Shown here one piece after another: positions 23,150-64,000 of a stretch of DNA of 64,000 nucleotides. The stretch's first letter is position 1. Each line of letters begins with the position of its first letter. This DNA comes from Perca fluviatilis (Eukaryota; Chordata; Actinopteri; Perciformes; Percidae): positions 28,426,285 to 28,490,284 of the forward strand of contig NC_053116.1 of assembly GCF_010015445.1 (NCBI RefSeq). The letters are read 5' to 3'. The position numbers and the translations under genes were made by a program. The notes under the pieces are model-generated. The model worked only from the letters and a program-made list of their open reading frames with translations. It was not told the DNA's origin and did not search any database.

Positions 23150-24806
23150 CTAACCAACAATGTCATCTCTATCCCACTGTACTTCAAGGTCTGGTTGTTC
23201 TTGGTGCAATGCAGGAACAGCAGAGTTGACTTTGAAGTCGAAGGCCTGAGCTTGGTCACACTGACATTGCAGAATCTGCCTTGTTGAACACAGGCAGCTC
23301 ACATCATGGTATGTCAGTTTCCCTGGTGCTTGTGTGATGACCTGGTGAATCCGCATAGTGCATGGTACAGCGGGGAGTTGTTGTGGCATCTGCTGTATGG
23401 CCTTTTCCACTGTAGCCTCTTCAATGTAGAAGATCTTGACAGCTGTATTGGTGTTTACCAATGCAGTGTAAAGATGTTTAGCAGTGGAAATGTCTTCACC
23501 TTGGCTCACCAATCTGTCAGCTGTTCTCTTCAGAAGGCCTCCTACCCCATCGGGGGCACCCTTTCCATGGCTGGCCTCAAAAAAGTTCCAAGTGCCCGCA
23601 GTGAAGCCCTGGCTGTACAATTCAGTTGTCAACATGTAAAAGTTGCCCTTCTGCCTGTATTGTGAGCAGGGACCATCACTGACAGTGGATAATTGACACT
23701 GTTGGGCATGTTTCCTTGAGATGGTTAAGTACTGGGGAGAGGTGTGCCCATATGGCAGGTGGACCCTTTTCTTTGCATGGCGAAATTGTTGTGAAGCACA
23801 AGTGGTCTTCCTCACCACCAATGTAGAGGACCCCTGTATGAAGAGTTGCTTGTTGATGAGAAGTGAAAAAATGGACAGCTTGAATCTCTTTGTGAAACTT
23901 GCAAGAGTAGTGTAAAATTTTGAGGTTTACGTATACTTGCATCTCCATGTTCTTTTTCAATTCCCTGTAGTAGTTAAACTGGGTCTTGATGTTGAACAAG
24001 TGCCTTTTGAACTTTTTGAGCTGTTTCTGGAAAGTCTCAATCAGGTCCTCCAAAGAACTCTCCATTTCCCTCTTCACAGTGATATTCACAGGCAACTTTT
24101 CTTTGCGGTCACCACTTTTCTTCTCTCTGAGGACAGTTTCAGTTGTCCACTGCACACAAAAAACTTGGGTTTGACCATCATAACCAGACTGAATCTTGAG
24201 GTCTTGTAGTTTGCAGTTCTTGCATTCCACATACATGCATGGCTTAAATGTTGGATTACAGCAAGTTTCCTCAGCAAGAGATTCCAACTCTGTTGTCTCC
24301 AGAAGTTTAAGTCCATGAAGTTTCGCCACGATAAATTCCAAGTTTTCATGCACCTTACATAGACACTTATCTCTGTCTGCAATGGTTGGATGGACTACCC
24401 AGTATGGGCGCATTCGGCAGAAGAGTGTATAGGAAAGTTTGCTAGAGACGTTTTCCAGCAGGAATTTCCTATGGAGGTTTTTCATGGTGTCAGTCATAAA
24501 CCGCTTCTGCTTTTTTACTTTTCCCTTTGTTACGGTCTGCTTTTTACCTGCTGTTGAACGACTTACGTCATCCCTGGTGTAAAAGGCAACAACCTGGTCT
24601 TGCAGTTTTGAGTGTGTGGATATGTATTTCTTCCTGGCAAAACAGGCTATTTCGTCCCAATTTGTGTTCACATTTTTGCAGAATAGTTTGGCTGAGACAC
24701 CCAGTGTGTCATGAATGATTTTCTGGAACCTGTATTTTTTTTTTTCAATATTTTTCCAGATAAGATTCTGGCGATTAGGTTCCTGGTCTTTTCTTTTGCT
24801 GCACAC
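23150..24806 (-). pseudogene. DDE-type transposase of an uncharacterised family, frameshifted
   Basis: Two overlapping frames (376 and 223 residues) join by one frameshift near 23,690. Visible blocks in order are DDVSRSTAGKKQ, then KKQKRFMTDTMKNLHRKFL, a Cys-rich block with CRMRPYWVVHP and CLCKVHENL, then SHQQATLHTGVLY, IWAHLSPVLNHLK, SDGPCSQYR and FFEASHGKGAPDGVGG. I have seen this block order in unannotated proteins of fish and invertebrates. The Asp of SDGP and the Glu of FFEASHGKG are probable second and third catalytic acids. The first, expected before the HQQATLH block, appears replaced by Asn in a scrambled stretch, which with the frameshift makes the copy inactive. RNase H-fold DDE assignment is inference. 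Confidence 0.65.
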
Positions 24807-25537
24807 TGAAATTTTTGTTTGAGGCTTTTCACAAGTGCATGATGATAGACCAGAGTTCTCCGCACATAATTACTGACTGGACTTGTTCCGAGCATCCTTT
24901 TTGTTCTCTTCCTAGGAGAGTCGACACTGCACAGTAGCCGTTCATAGCGCTTACGGTATTTGTCTGTTTTTGTTTGAGCTTTAAACTTTTCCTTGAGTTT
25001 GCGATTCTCAATGTATATTTTCTGGTACGGTCTTCTTCTAGTCCTTCGTCCTTGTATTCTCTGTCTGAAATTACATGAAGACATTTTTTTATTTTTTAAC
25101 AGTGCAGGTGTCACTTAAAGCATTTGAAATTGTCACCATGCCACCATGTAATTTTGCATTTTAATCTAACATTATAATCTAACAAGTACTTTTTCATGAT
25201 ACATTGTTCTGTTTAAGGTACTTTCTACATAGCCTGCCTACATAGTTCTGTTTGAGGTTCTTTCTACATAACCTTCTAACCTTCCTGGTTGTGGAACTGG
25301 TTGTTCCTCGCTGTCAGGACTCAGTGGTGGGGTATCAATAGCAGAAGCCTGTTTCTTTCTGCGTCTGCTCTGTTTCTGGGCTCTTCTCCAGGTCTTTCTC
25401 TTTGCAAGTTTTTCCCCTCTCACTCTGTTCAGATATGGGCTTATAGTATGCACCTTGCTCCCTCTTTTCTCTCCATTTCTGCCGGCTTTTTGCCAAGTAT
25501 GCCTCCCTTTTTGCAGGATCAGCATCTCACCGTGCAC
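24668..25537 (-). pseudogene. N-terminal basic segments of the transposon protein
   Basis: Frames 25537-25238 and 25114-24668 are rich in Arg and Lys (for example KRKTWRRAQKQSRRRKKQ and RRTRRRPYQKIYIENRKLK) with a TPPLSPDSEEQP linker. Such segments precede the catalytic part in relatives as I recall them and probably bind DNA. They lie in different frames separated by about 120 bases, so a small intron or mutations must be assumed. Confidence 0.5.
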
Positions 25538-26524
25538 GGTAACGGCGCTGCTTTTCTGCAGCAGATAAAGTTTATTTTTATATTTATTGCAAAGTATTTT
25601 ATAGTTACTGTAAAATTAAAATATTAAATGAACTCATGAAAACTATAAGAACATGTCATGAATGTCAACTATGTTACTCTTGGTCAACTAAGTTACCTTT
25701 GCAGAGTAACATAGGTGACTGGTAACCTAGTTGACATTTTTGCTGTTTTTAGGGATAAAATCAAAATGGTTGCCTAGCACCAGACACCACATGGCATTTT
25801 ACGGAGAGGTTCTTCTAAATATTATATGTACAACTGAGTAAAATTGAAATTCAAAGTTATTTATGAATTCATTGTAACATTGTTGACATATGATAAGTAC
25901 ACATTTGCTCCAAGCACTACTTGAGGTGAAATAACTGAAAATGTGGACTGAGAACATACCTTGGAGTCTTGCTAGTTTTCTCTTCAGGAGGAAATGACAT
26001 CATGTGGAGCAGGTCATGTGATTTGGAAAACGCACTCTTCCTTGAGGGGTGTATTTGCTATGGGTAACTTAGATGACAGCGACTTCTCGGACACATATTC
26101 AATTTTTCAATGTCTATTGAAAATGTGACATATTGCCCAGAAAGACACATTGTTCACAATTACCTCAACTTGATGTAAATATAATTAAAACAGTTTTTGA
26201 ATAAGTTTTTAAAATGTTTTTTTAGGTAATGAGATTGTGGTTGTAATTCATTTCGGACGGTTATTTAGTTGACATTTTAGGGATATCTAGTAAATTTTTA
26301 TAAATGATTATTTCCATACAAAACTATGGAATTTGTAAAGACAAGATCATGAAGAACACTGAACTTTTAAAATTTTATTTTAAAAAGCATGTTTGCGAGA
26401 TAAATCTCATGGACATGAAAACTCCCTCAATTATATATTGACCCAGCCATGACCGGCGACCTGCCGGTCAGTCTGACATATGCCGATTTTATGCCGGTCA
26501 AATTCACTCGGGCGCCGAATGATT

Positions 26525-27060
26525 AACATCACGCAACCTCAGCACCGCACATGCAGGGTTTCTACATACATGCATATTAAAAAGATGCTATAGTCCTCCG
26601 ACACATTGTATTAACGTTACTGTTTAAAACTCTTTCCATGTTAGTGGGGATGCATGTGTGTTTTGAGAAATATCTTTATACTGCATTAAGGCTATATTTT
26701 ATTTGTGATTAAATAGGTTATTGCCATTACCTGTTTAGAAGTTTAGTTTGCTAAATGTAACTTTTTTTTTTTTTTAAGTTGGATATTGGATGTGAAAAGA
26801 AGGAAATGGTTCTTCCATAACATTGCACTTTAAATGGGTTTAATTTCCCACCCCAGGAGTAATTTATAGTTCTATTTTATAGTGATCAATTATCTGTTCA
26901 AAAGAGTTCTATTTAAAATTTTCTATTAAAGAAAAGGGAGAAAATAAATGTGTGCTGTAAAGTGGTTGTGAAAAAATGGAATCTGCTAAAATCTATCAGC
27001 TGGTCTAACTCTATGAAGAATTGGCCTAGAACACTGTAATCTGTGACTCTCTAATTTTCA
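26525..27060. other. Remainder of lectin copy-2 intron 6, repeat-like
   Basis: No counterpart exists in the intact lectin intron 6, so this belongs to inserted material; it contains a T-run near 26,761 and no coding signal. Homology to the intact gene resumes near 27,065 (CAGACCTCTAAA). Confidence 0.45.
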
Positions 27061-27970
27061 ATGTCTCAGACCTCTAAATTGTCTTCTCCACCTTGCCAAT
27101 TGTAAAAATTGTTCCTTTTGACAGATGGACAGGTTATTTGTGTATGGTGCCGACTATGGACTTAGTGACCAGACCACCTGCATTAACAAACTGACTACCA
27201 ATCAAATTCAAAATATCTCCTGTTCAAGACCCACACGCAAAGTTGCTAACAGGTACAGCTGCACAACAGTTACTGAATATATTGATAAGATGAAGACTTC
27301 AAGGGGACTATTTCCTATTGGCACAGGTGGATTAGTCCAAATTATCTTGCAAGGAAAAAAAAAAAAATCTTGCAAGGGTCCCTCAGTCAGAAAGTAAAAT
27401 TGACCAGGACAGGATCAAAGAAGGGAGGCATTTCACAAACAAATAATTCAAGGCCTAAAAATACATCTGGTGTTTGTTTCAAAAGTGTGGGGCATGCAGA
27501 CCGGTGAAGCATTGTAGATGTTCTGTGTGTTGTACTGCAGCAAGGAGGAACTGCAATCTGCAAAAAATGACTACCTCTACGTTAATAATGCAGCTCAGAT
27601 TTCATATGTTAAGTGTGTTCAAAGCCTGTTTTCACTCATGTCACTTTGCATCCACAGCTGTAATGGGGAAAAACGGCTGTACCATCGCAGCGAGCAACTC
27701 TGTGTTTGGAAACCCCTGCGTCGGCACTTACAAGTACCTGGAGGTGGCTTACACATGTAACTGACAGTAAGTATCTTAAATGCCCATTTGGCCGTTCAAT
27801 CTGGAACGGCTGAAAACAAACAAATTCAGTGACGATAAAAGGTAAAGCCAATACTATGAATTATCAGTTTCTCAAATTGTCAGAATTTCATATTTCCTGT
27901 TTTTTGCAGATCCTGAGACCTCTCCACTTACTTTACCTATGTAAGCATACTGAAGTTTCAGTCATATCAC

Positions 27971-27976
27971 AATAAA
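27971..27976 (+). terminator. Poly-A signal retained in lectin pseudogene
   Basis: AATAAA in the same context as at 16078-16083. Confidence 0.6.
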
Positions 27977-28189
27977 CATGCATTAAATAAATTTGTCAGT
28001 TTGTTAATTGGCTAGAAAAATTTAAAACTTAACCGCAGAATCCTGTTCCAGATACATGACTATACTTAAAAAAACAATATGGAGTAGTTGGACCCATAAA
28101 GGTTAAGTTGAACTTTTGAGAGCAAAAAAATCCTCTGCTGCACAGGATGCAGTTTATGTTCCCACATTGTTTGGTTAGGTAACATTAGT

Positions 28190-28352
28190 CTCGCTTCGCC
28201 AGACAGACCTATCTACACAGCGCTGCAGAGGAGGGTCTGGCGAGTCCACACAGCATTCTGGGACGGGAGAAAAACGTGCTCTGGTGTGGCCAGGTTGGAT
28301 CAGTGGGTAGAGCAGGCGCACATACTGAGGTTTATGCCTTGAAGCAGAGGTA
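28190..28352 (+). mobile_element. MITE fragment plus truncated tRNA-derived SINE
   Basis: A GCAGAGGAGGGTCTGGCGAG segment (a related one lies near 41,860) is followed from 28,285 by GTGGCCAGGTTGGATCAGTG and GGGTAGAGCAGGCGCACA, matching the tRNA-like head of the SINEs at 37,815 and 44,461. The tail is missing. These insertions separate parts of the lectin/LRRC47 3' flank that are contiguous in the other copy. Confidence 0.55.
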
Positions 28353-28656
28353 ACGTTAGCAGCTGTAGCTACAATGGCTGACCAAAGAATAAACCTACAG
28401 ACACTAAAGCTACACAGCAAACATTAGAATATGCAGTAAAATGTATGAACACAGGATTACATTAAGTCCAACTCAGATGTCATTTGCTGCTTAAAAAGGG
28501 AAAAATTCAATACTTAAGTTGATGAACATTAACACAAATCTTGAGGTCAATATAAGTTTAAAAATGTTACCTGAGGGGAAACTAGTTTGTAAATACTAAA
28601 ATAAGGATATTTGGAGAGTGTTATGCTGATCGTGCTTTCAGAAAGCAGCAAAAGGA

Positions 28657-28662
28657 TTTATT
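28657..28662 (-). terminator. Candidate LRRC47 poly-A signal
   Basis: TTTATT on the plus strand (AATAAA on the minus) lies about 240 bases past the LRRC47 stop. Motif only. Confidence 0.35.
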
Positions 28663-28899
28663 AACCTTACATGTGGTTCAAAAAGCTGTACATTAATAAG
28701 AAATGTTACATTCTTCAACAGGCTACACTTCAATCAGATGAAATTCTATAGGCTCACATTTCCTGTGCTCCCTGAAGTAAAATGTCATTTTGTTGCATGT
28801 TGTCAAACCTTAGCCTTAATGTCCCACAATGTTAATCTGTTAAAATGACTTCATGGAGCGTGTGAATGAGTGTAAACCTCAGGTTGTCCACAGCAATAA

Positions 28900-32242
<3,343 letters not shown>

Positions 32243-32980
32243 GCTGCTTATTACGACCGACCAGTTGTCTAGCTAGATAACCGAGACACTAAAATACATA
32301 ACATCCGTTTAGATATTTCAAAATAAAGTACTATGTTGTTGATCTACAGGTTCGTCGATGATAAATGTACGTTTGCCTCAATACCAACCGAATTCTAATC
32401 GGAACTAAACTTTAACAACTCGGAAGGATGAGTAGTATTTACTTTACAAAACTTACATAATTCTGAGCCTTCATTATAAAGCTTGTGCATTTCGTATTCC
32501 TATATAATCGCATATTTTTATTTATTATTTTTTTTGTGGAATATTTATGTCACGAGTCTTAGATTTGCTCGCCCCTGCAGATTCACTGAGTTTACAAAGT
32601 TACCGCTTTATTTTGGAGGCAAATGTTTGACTTCCTGTAGTAACAGGCACGATGTTCTGCTTCTTTTACTGTCTGCGCCACCCGTGGGCCAGGAAGAAGT
32701 TGTGAAAACGCATTATAAAATATATTTTGAATGTTTATCAATATAATAGTAGCCAAAGAGGTAGGCAGAAACATAACAAAATCAGAGGTGGGTCCCAGAA
32801 CAGTTAAATATACAAATAAGGGCTGATTTTAAAAGCTACTTGTACGCGTGTAAAACTACATTTACCACAACCCATTGCGACTGACTCATACTATTGCGCA
32901 TGTCCGCACTGGTTGTTGTCAGCGGTGGTTATGGAGATGAGATGGGACTACGAGCTGTCAACATTACGGTGATGTTTGTG
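32243..32980. promoter_or_regulatory. Shared LRRC47/CEP104 promoter region
   Basis: The genes diverge from here. An AP-1-like TGACTCA (32882-32888) and an NRF1-like TGCGCATG (32895-32902) lie just before the proposed CEP104 first exon. No TATA box was seen for either gene, as is usual for housekeeping promoters. The inference of a shared bidirectional promoter rests on distance only. Confidence 0.4.
32905..32980 (+). other. cep104: Candidate non-coding first exon of CEP104
   Basis: A good donor (GTG|GTAAGATAT) at 32981 follows a stretch with short upstream open frames. Splicing to the acceptor at 35,093 would put it in the 5' UTR. The start is unknown; no transcript data are available here. 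Confidence 0.4.
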
Positions 32981-33360
32981 GTAAGATATCTTTGAAATAC
33001 CCACAAGAAAATGTTATTTACTCTAAAAGGTATACCTACAAAAGGTAGAAAATAACGAACGGCAGTCAGGACATTTTTTTTTTATTTTAGCCGGTCAAAA
33101 TACCTTTAGAATACAGCTATGTTCCTGTAAGACGACTAACGTTAGCTAGCAATGATGGCTGATTGAGTAGCTAGTTAACTGTTAGCTAGCGTTAATGCCC
33201 CCGCCCAACATGTTCAAGTCAGTAAGAAGGGCTTCTCTGTTCTCCTCCTACCCAAGAGAGTTGTGTATGCCATTTCCAAGATAGTTTATTTTTTTTTTAT
33301 CTGAAGAGAACCATACTCTAAACTTCATGCAGTAAACTGGCCGTTTAATATTTTCTGTAA

Positions 33361-34120
33361 GTAAAAGTAAGTAAGTAAGTAAAATGTATTTGTATAGCAC
33401 CTTTCACAGATAAAAATCACAAAGTGCTTCACAATGAAATGCAATTCAACACAAGAAGTCACAATACGAGCACATTGAAATACAAATAGAAAATATAACA
33501 AACAACCATAAAAAAACCCATCGACTAAGTAAAAGCCTGCTTGAACAGCAGAGTCTTCAGCTGCTTTTTAAAAGATTCGACAGAATCCACACAACGTAGC
33601 GAGAGAGGCAAGTCATTCCACAGCCTAGGAGCCACTGCTTGGAATGACCGATCCCCTCTAGTTTTAAAATTAGTGCGGGGAACCACTAATAGCATCTGAC
33701 CTAATGACTACGGGTGGGGGTATGTAGCTGTATCAAATCAGAGATGTAGAAAGGAACTTGACCGTGCAAGGCTCTGAAAGTAATGACAAGAATTTTAAAT
33801 TGAATTCTATACTGGACTGGTAACCAGTGAAGTGCTGCTAAAACAGGCGTGATGTGTGCTCTTTTGTTAATGTGCATTAAAAGCCTTGCAGCAGAGTTCT
33901 GAACAGTCTGGAGACGATAAAGCTGATTCTTACTCAGACAACTAAAAAGACTGTTACAGTAATCTAAGCGTGAAGAAATGAAAGCATGAATGATCATCTC
34001 TAATTCATCCTTAGTGACAAGTGGTCTTAACTTAGAGATATTTCTCAGGTGGAAGAAACAGTTCCTAACTAATAATTTAGAGTGGTGATCCAACGACATA
34101 GCTGAGTCAAAAACCACACC
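33361..34120 (-). mobile_element. L2-type LINE 3' fragment
   Basis: Minus-strand frame 34117-33701 carries the reverse-transcriptase C-terminal signature: SRLDYCNSLFSCLSKNQLYR, then LQTVQNSAARLL, then PVLAALHWLPVQYRI. Downstream (33,541-33,700) the frame continues after a break with the LINE tail pattern, followed by a 3' UTR containing TTTGTATAGCACCTTTCACA. A GTAA-repeat lies at the end. 5'-truncated and inactive. Confidence 0.8.
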
Positions 34121-35093
34121 TGTTATGTCTGTCTACTGTGACATAACATAACTGTGAAATAAACCCTTCAACAAATCTTTAAGCCTCTTGCATTTGACAT
34201 AGGCTACTACTGACATACATTCAGTACACATACATGATGAATAAAGTACAAGTTAACATTGCTACCGGTACCAAAGGTTGTTAATATATTCTGTTATTGT
34301 TCTGTAAGTTATAGAATGAAATAAATATATTTGTATTATATTCTTTATTAAAAGTAGTCATTGATGTGTAATTGCTGAGCACCATTTCATTTGCTCAAGG
34401 CTAGTGATGTTACTGTTGTAAGTGCTTTAACGTTGTATGGACTAGGTTCTGTGAGAGATTATTCTATACACATGGTTGGGTACATTTGTCAGTAGTAGTG
34501 CTGATACAATACCTGAGTTTGGTTACTGATACCTAAACTAAACTTTTTTCATTGTTTTACCTTGAGAAATATACACATTTGTTTCTACAAAACAGTTTTC
34601 AACGTTTTCAACATTCATTCAGAAAAAGAAGCCAAAGTTCTCAAATGTTGAACTCAAGCACCCATACAAGAACACTAAGTTTATAGAGTGCAGTCTAAAA
34701 TTGGCAAACATTTCAATCTGGAACTATCTGCTCAAAGAATTAGTAAACTGGACTGAACATCTCACCAGACATCTAATGCCAGTTTTCAGTCCTTAACACT
34801 ACTTGGTGCAATGGACACATTTCAGTCAGTTAAGAAAGATGTTTGATACCCAGACTTAAAAAAAGACGTAGTTTCTTGGTTTAAACTAGACATACAATAC
34901 AGAGGCTCATAATTATTTTGTCACCCTTTGTCAGTAGAGCAGCTCCAGGCATTATGCCAGTGTAATGGTAGATGTAGATAGTGAAATCACTCTCAATGGC
35001 ATCTTCACACTCATCATTGTCACTAATTGAATTTCTTTGCTCTTTCAGATATTAAATATTAAAAGAAAACATTTCTTATTTGTGTTATATCAG
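34121..35093. other. CEP104 intron 1 DNA without recognisable elements
   Basis: A/T-rich intronic DNA; no repeat or coding signal identified. Confidence 0.5.
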
Positions 35094-35107
35094 TGTCCAT
35101 TGGAGGG

Positions 35108-62939
<27,832 letters not shown>

Positions 62940-64000
62940 GTACGTACACATGCTTAACAAGAAAGAAGGAGATAAAAGCATCTGAGTTCCTAATCACATT
63001 AAGGATATTCTTAAAGTTAAAGAGTTAAACATCCTTATATACTGTACACCACCAGGTCTGATTTTGATTGCTTTAAAGCACAAGGAGATATTGCTTTCAG
63101 GCAACAACAAAAAAGTGACCTGTTTACATGCAATTGGAAATTTGAAGGCACCTCTGAGGTCACAACTTGTGACATAAATGGGGAGGCCCATGGTAGTTAG
63201 ACACTTTTGTCCTCATTCTTCTTTTGTTTCTTCAGCATGGCATTGAAATGCTTTTTTTCAAAGGGGATAAGGTGCCTTAGGCCGGCTACACACTGGTTGC
63301 GTGGCGTGAGCATGGCGTTTCTGTTGCGTGTCAGCTGCATGGCGGCTGTGTGTATTTTTCTATGTCTTTACACACCAGAAACGTGTCTGACGCGGCGCTG
63401 CTGCTGCTAGCCTTGTCTGTACGTATGTTTCCCATTGATAAAATGAAATACCATGTTAAACATAAATATATACTGATTTGATTACAGCAAAAACAACATC
63501 GGCAGTATTGATGGCAAAATAGGCTACAGAATATTTTGTTCTGTATCGCGCCTGAGACGTGCGTGTCACGCAGGCAGTGTGTAAGCTCTAACCTGTTAAC
63601 ATGGGAGCCGAAATATAAACGGACACGCCATGCAGCTGGCACGCTCACGCCACGCAGCCAGTGTGTAGCCGGCGTTGACTTTTGGTTTCAGTTGCCCAGC
63701 AACAGTGCTCTCAAGAGTATAACCACTTGAAAAGTGTGGTGCTTGTCTAACCATGTCAATAACAGAAACAAAAGCTCCATATGAAGACAATAGAACAATA
63801 TCCAAAGCATGACACCGACACTGTCATTCACACAAGTCATTTCTGAATTAGAGTGCAGGCACAACACAATCGGCAACCATAGCAACAAAGTATAAGTACA
63901 TTTCCCTGCCTATAACTGTAATTGTAATTCAATCAGACTGAAATATTATGACCTATTACCCAGCTATCAAAGCGTACATATACAGATCTCTATTGACAAA
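62940..64000 (+). other. CEP104 intron running off the window
   Basis: After the last exon (donor GTACGTA at 62940) no further CEP104 exon with zinc-finger cysteines was recognised. The region contains the MITE at 63,281. Confidence 0.5.
63281..63673. mobile_element. MITE with long inverted termini
   Basis: GCCGGCTACACACTGGTTGC then GTGGCGTGAGC on the left is matched inverted on the right by GCCGGCTACACACTGGCTGC. About 390 bp, non-coding; a common fish element. Confidence 0.75.

Larger units (their letters stand above)
21972..26444 (-). mobile_element. 4.47-kb DNA transposon of unassigned superfamily
   Basis: The terminal inverted repeats are 23 bp with one mismatch: left GGGTCAATATATAATTG then TGGGAG, right (inverted) the same with A for T after TTG. 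The target duplication is short, either 3 bp (GCC) or an imperfect 4 bp (GGCC/AGCC). Minus-strand coding pieces are 25537-25238 (basic, R/K-rich), 25114-24668 (basic), 24806-23676 and 23821-23150. The last two form a broken transposase. A 14-bp motif is repeated near both ends. A CT microsatellite sits at about 23,067-23,095. The paralogous lectin intron shows the empty site. Confidence 0.75.
21926..26520. repeat. G+C-rich repeat (GACCGGCCGGTGACCGG) hosting a nested transposon
   Basis: Sequence rich in CCGG/GGCCGATTTT occurs on both sides of the inner transposon (21,926-21,971 and 26,445-26,520) and would join without it. It lies in intron 6 of the dead lectin copy. The style is that of a fish hAT-type repeat, but the outer ends could not be defined. 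Confidence 0.45.
19021..27920 (+). pseudogene. Rhamnose-binding lectin pseudogene (copy 2)
   Basis: Recognisable exons are part of exon 2 (19021-19044), exon 3 (20229-20291), exon 4 (20951-21086), exon 5 (21631-21740), exon 6 (21827-21871), exon 7 (27125-27252), exon 8 (27658 to about 27766) and the exon 9 start near 27,910. Exon 1 and the exon 2 donor are missing. Exon 4 has TGA at 20956-20958 where the intact gene reads GGA. Exon 7 is 5 bases shorter (a net 2-base frameshift besides one lost codon), which brings a TAG into frame and also changes the YGR motif. Exon 8 carries a one-base insertion and an early stop. The splice sites of exons 3-7 remain good, so the gene died after duplication. 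It also received a hAT element, a 323-bp foldback and a nested DNA transposon in its introns. Confidence 0.9.

Noticed and set aside
23306..24209. Plus-strand frames opposite the transposase
   Set aside because: Antisense shadows of the minus-strand coding region with no motifs.
35093..35107. An earlier CEP104 start at GTG 35093
   Set aside because: It overlaps the splice acceptor; the ATG at 35108 gives the conserved MPRKIGF start.

Overview
The window is vertebrate nuclear DNA, and everything in it points to a spiny-rayed (percomorph) teleost fish. It has small exons with GT-AG introns, long CA/GT microsatellites, tRNA-derived SINEs, many TTAA-type and hAT-type miniature transposons, Tc1/IS630 relics, L2/RTE-like LINE tails, and a fish-type rhamnose-binding lectin. 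No bacterial-style operon or CRISPR array was seen. All identifications come from reading translations and motifs; no database search was run.

Layout. 1-9,430 is repeat territory: an envelope/Ig-like fragment at the left edge, a 119-bp tandem repeat, a TTAA-flanked element carrying doubled LINE endonuclease pieces, an LTR retrotransposon with near-identical LTRs and a target duplication, and a LINE 3' end. 9,435-32,242 is a duplicated block whose ancestral unit is a rhamnose-binding lectin gene (+) converging on LRRC47 (-). Read left to right it holds an LRRC47 pseudogene copy (9,552-12,715), an intact two-domain lectin gene (13,152-16,038), a more eroded LRRC47 copy (16,440-18,191), a dead lectin copy (19,021-27,920) broken by at least three transposon insertions, and the functional seven-exon LRRC47 (32,242 down to 28,900). 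35,108-62,939 carries CEP104 (+), with 15 coding exons covering the N-terminal jelly-roll, coiled coil and TOG domain. The zinc-finger and C-terminal exons lie beyond the right edge.

How the genes relate. LRRC47 and CEP104 are divergently arranged around a compact region (32,243-32,980) that probably serves both promoters. LRRC47 is a leucine-rich-repeat protein with a PheRS-beta-like B3/B4 region. CEP104 is a ciliary-tip, microtubule plus-end protein. The lectin is a secreted innate-immunity type protein with no known pathway link to either; it is simply linked and was co-duplicated with LRRC47.

The least explained item is a 4.47-kb DNA transposon (21,972-26,444) inside the dead lectin copy. 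It has 23-bp terminal inverted repeats, a broken DDE-like transposase of a family I know only as uncharacterised, and about nine copies of a 14-bp subterminal motif. Other points of note are a GC-AG intron in CEP104, two perfect hairpins in one CEP104 intron, and two TTAA elements that share one TTAA, with a paralogous empty site preserved in the same window.
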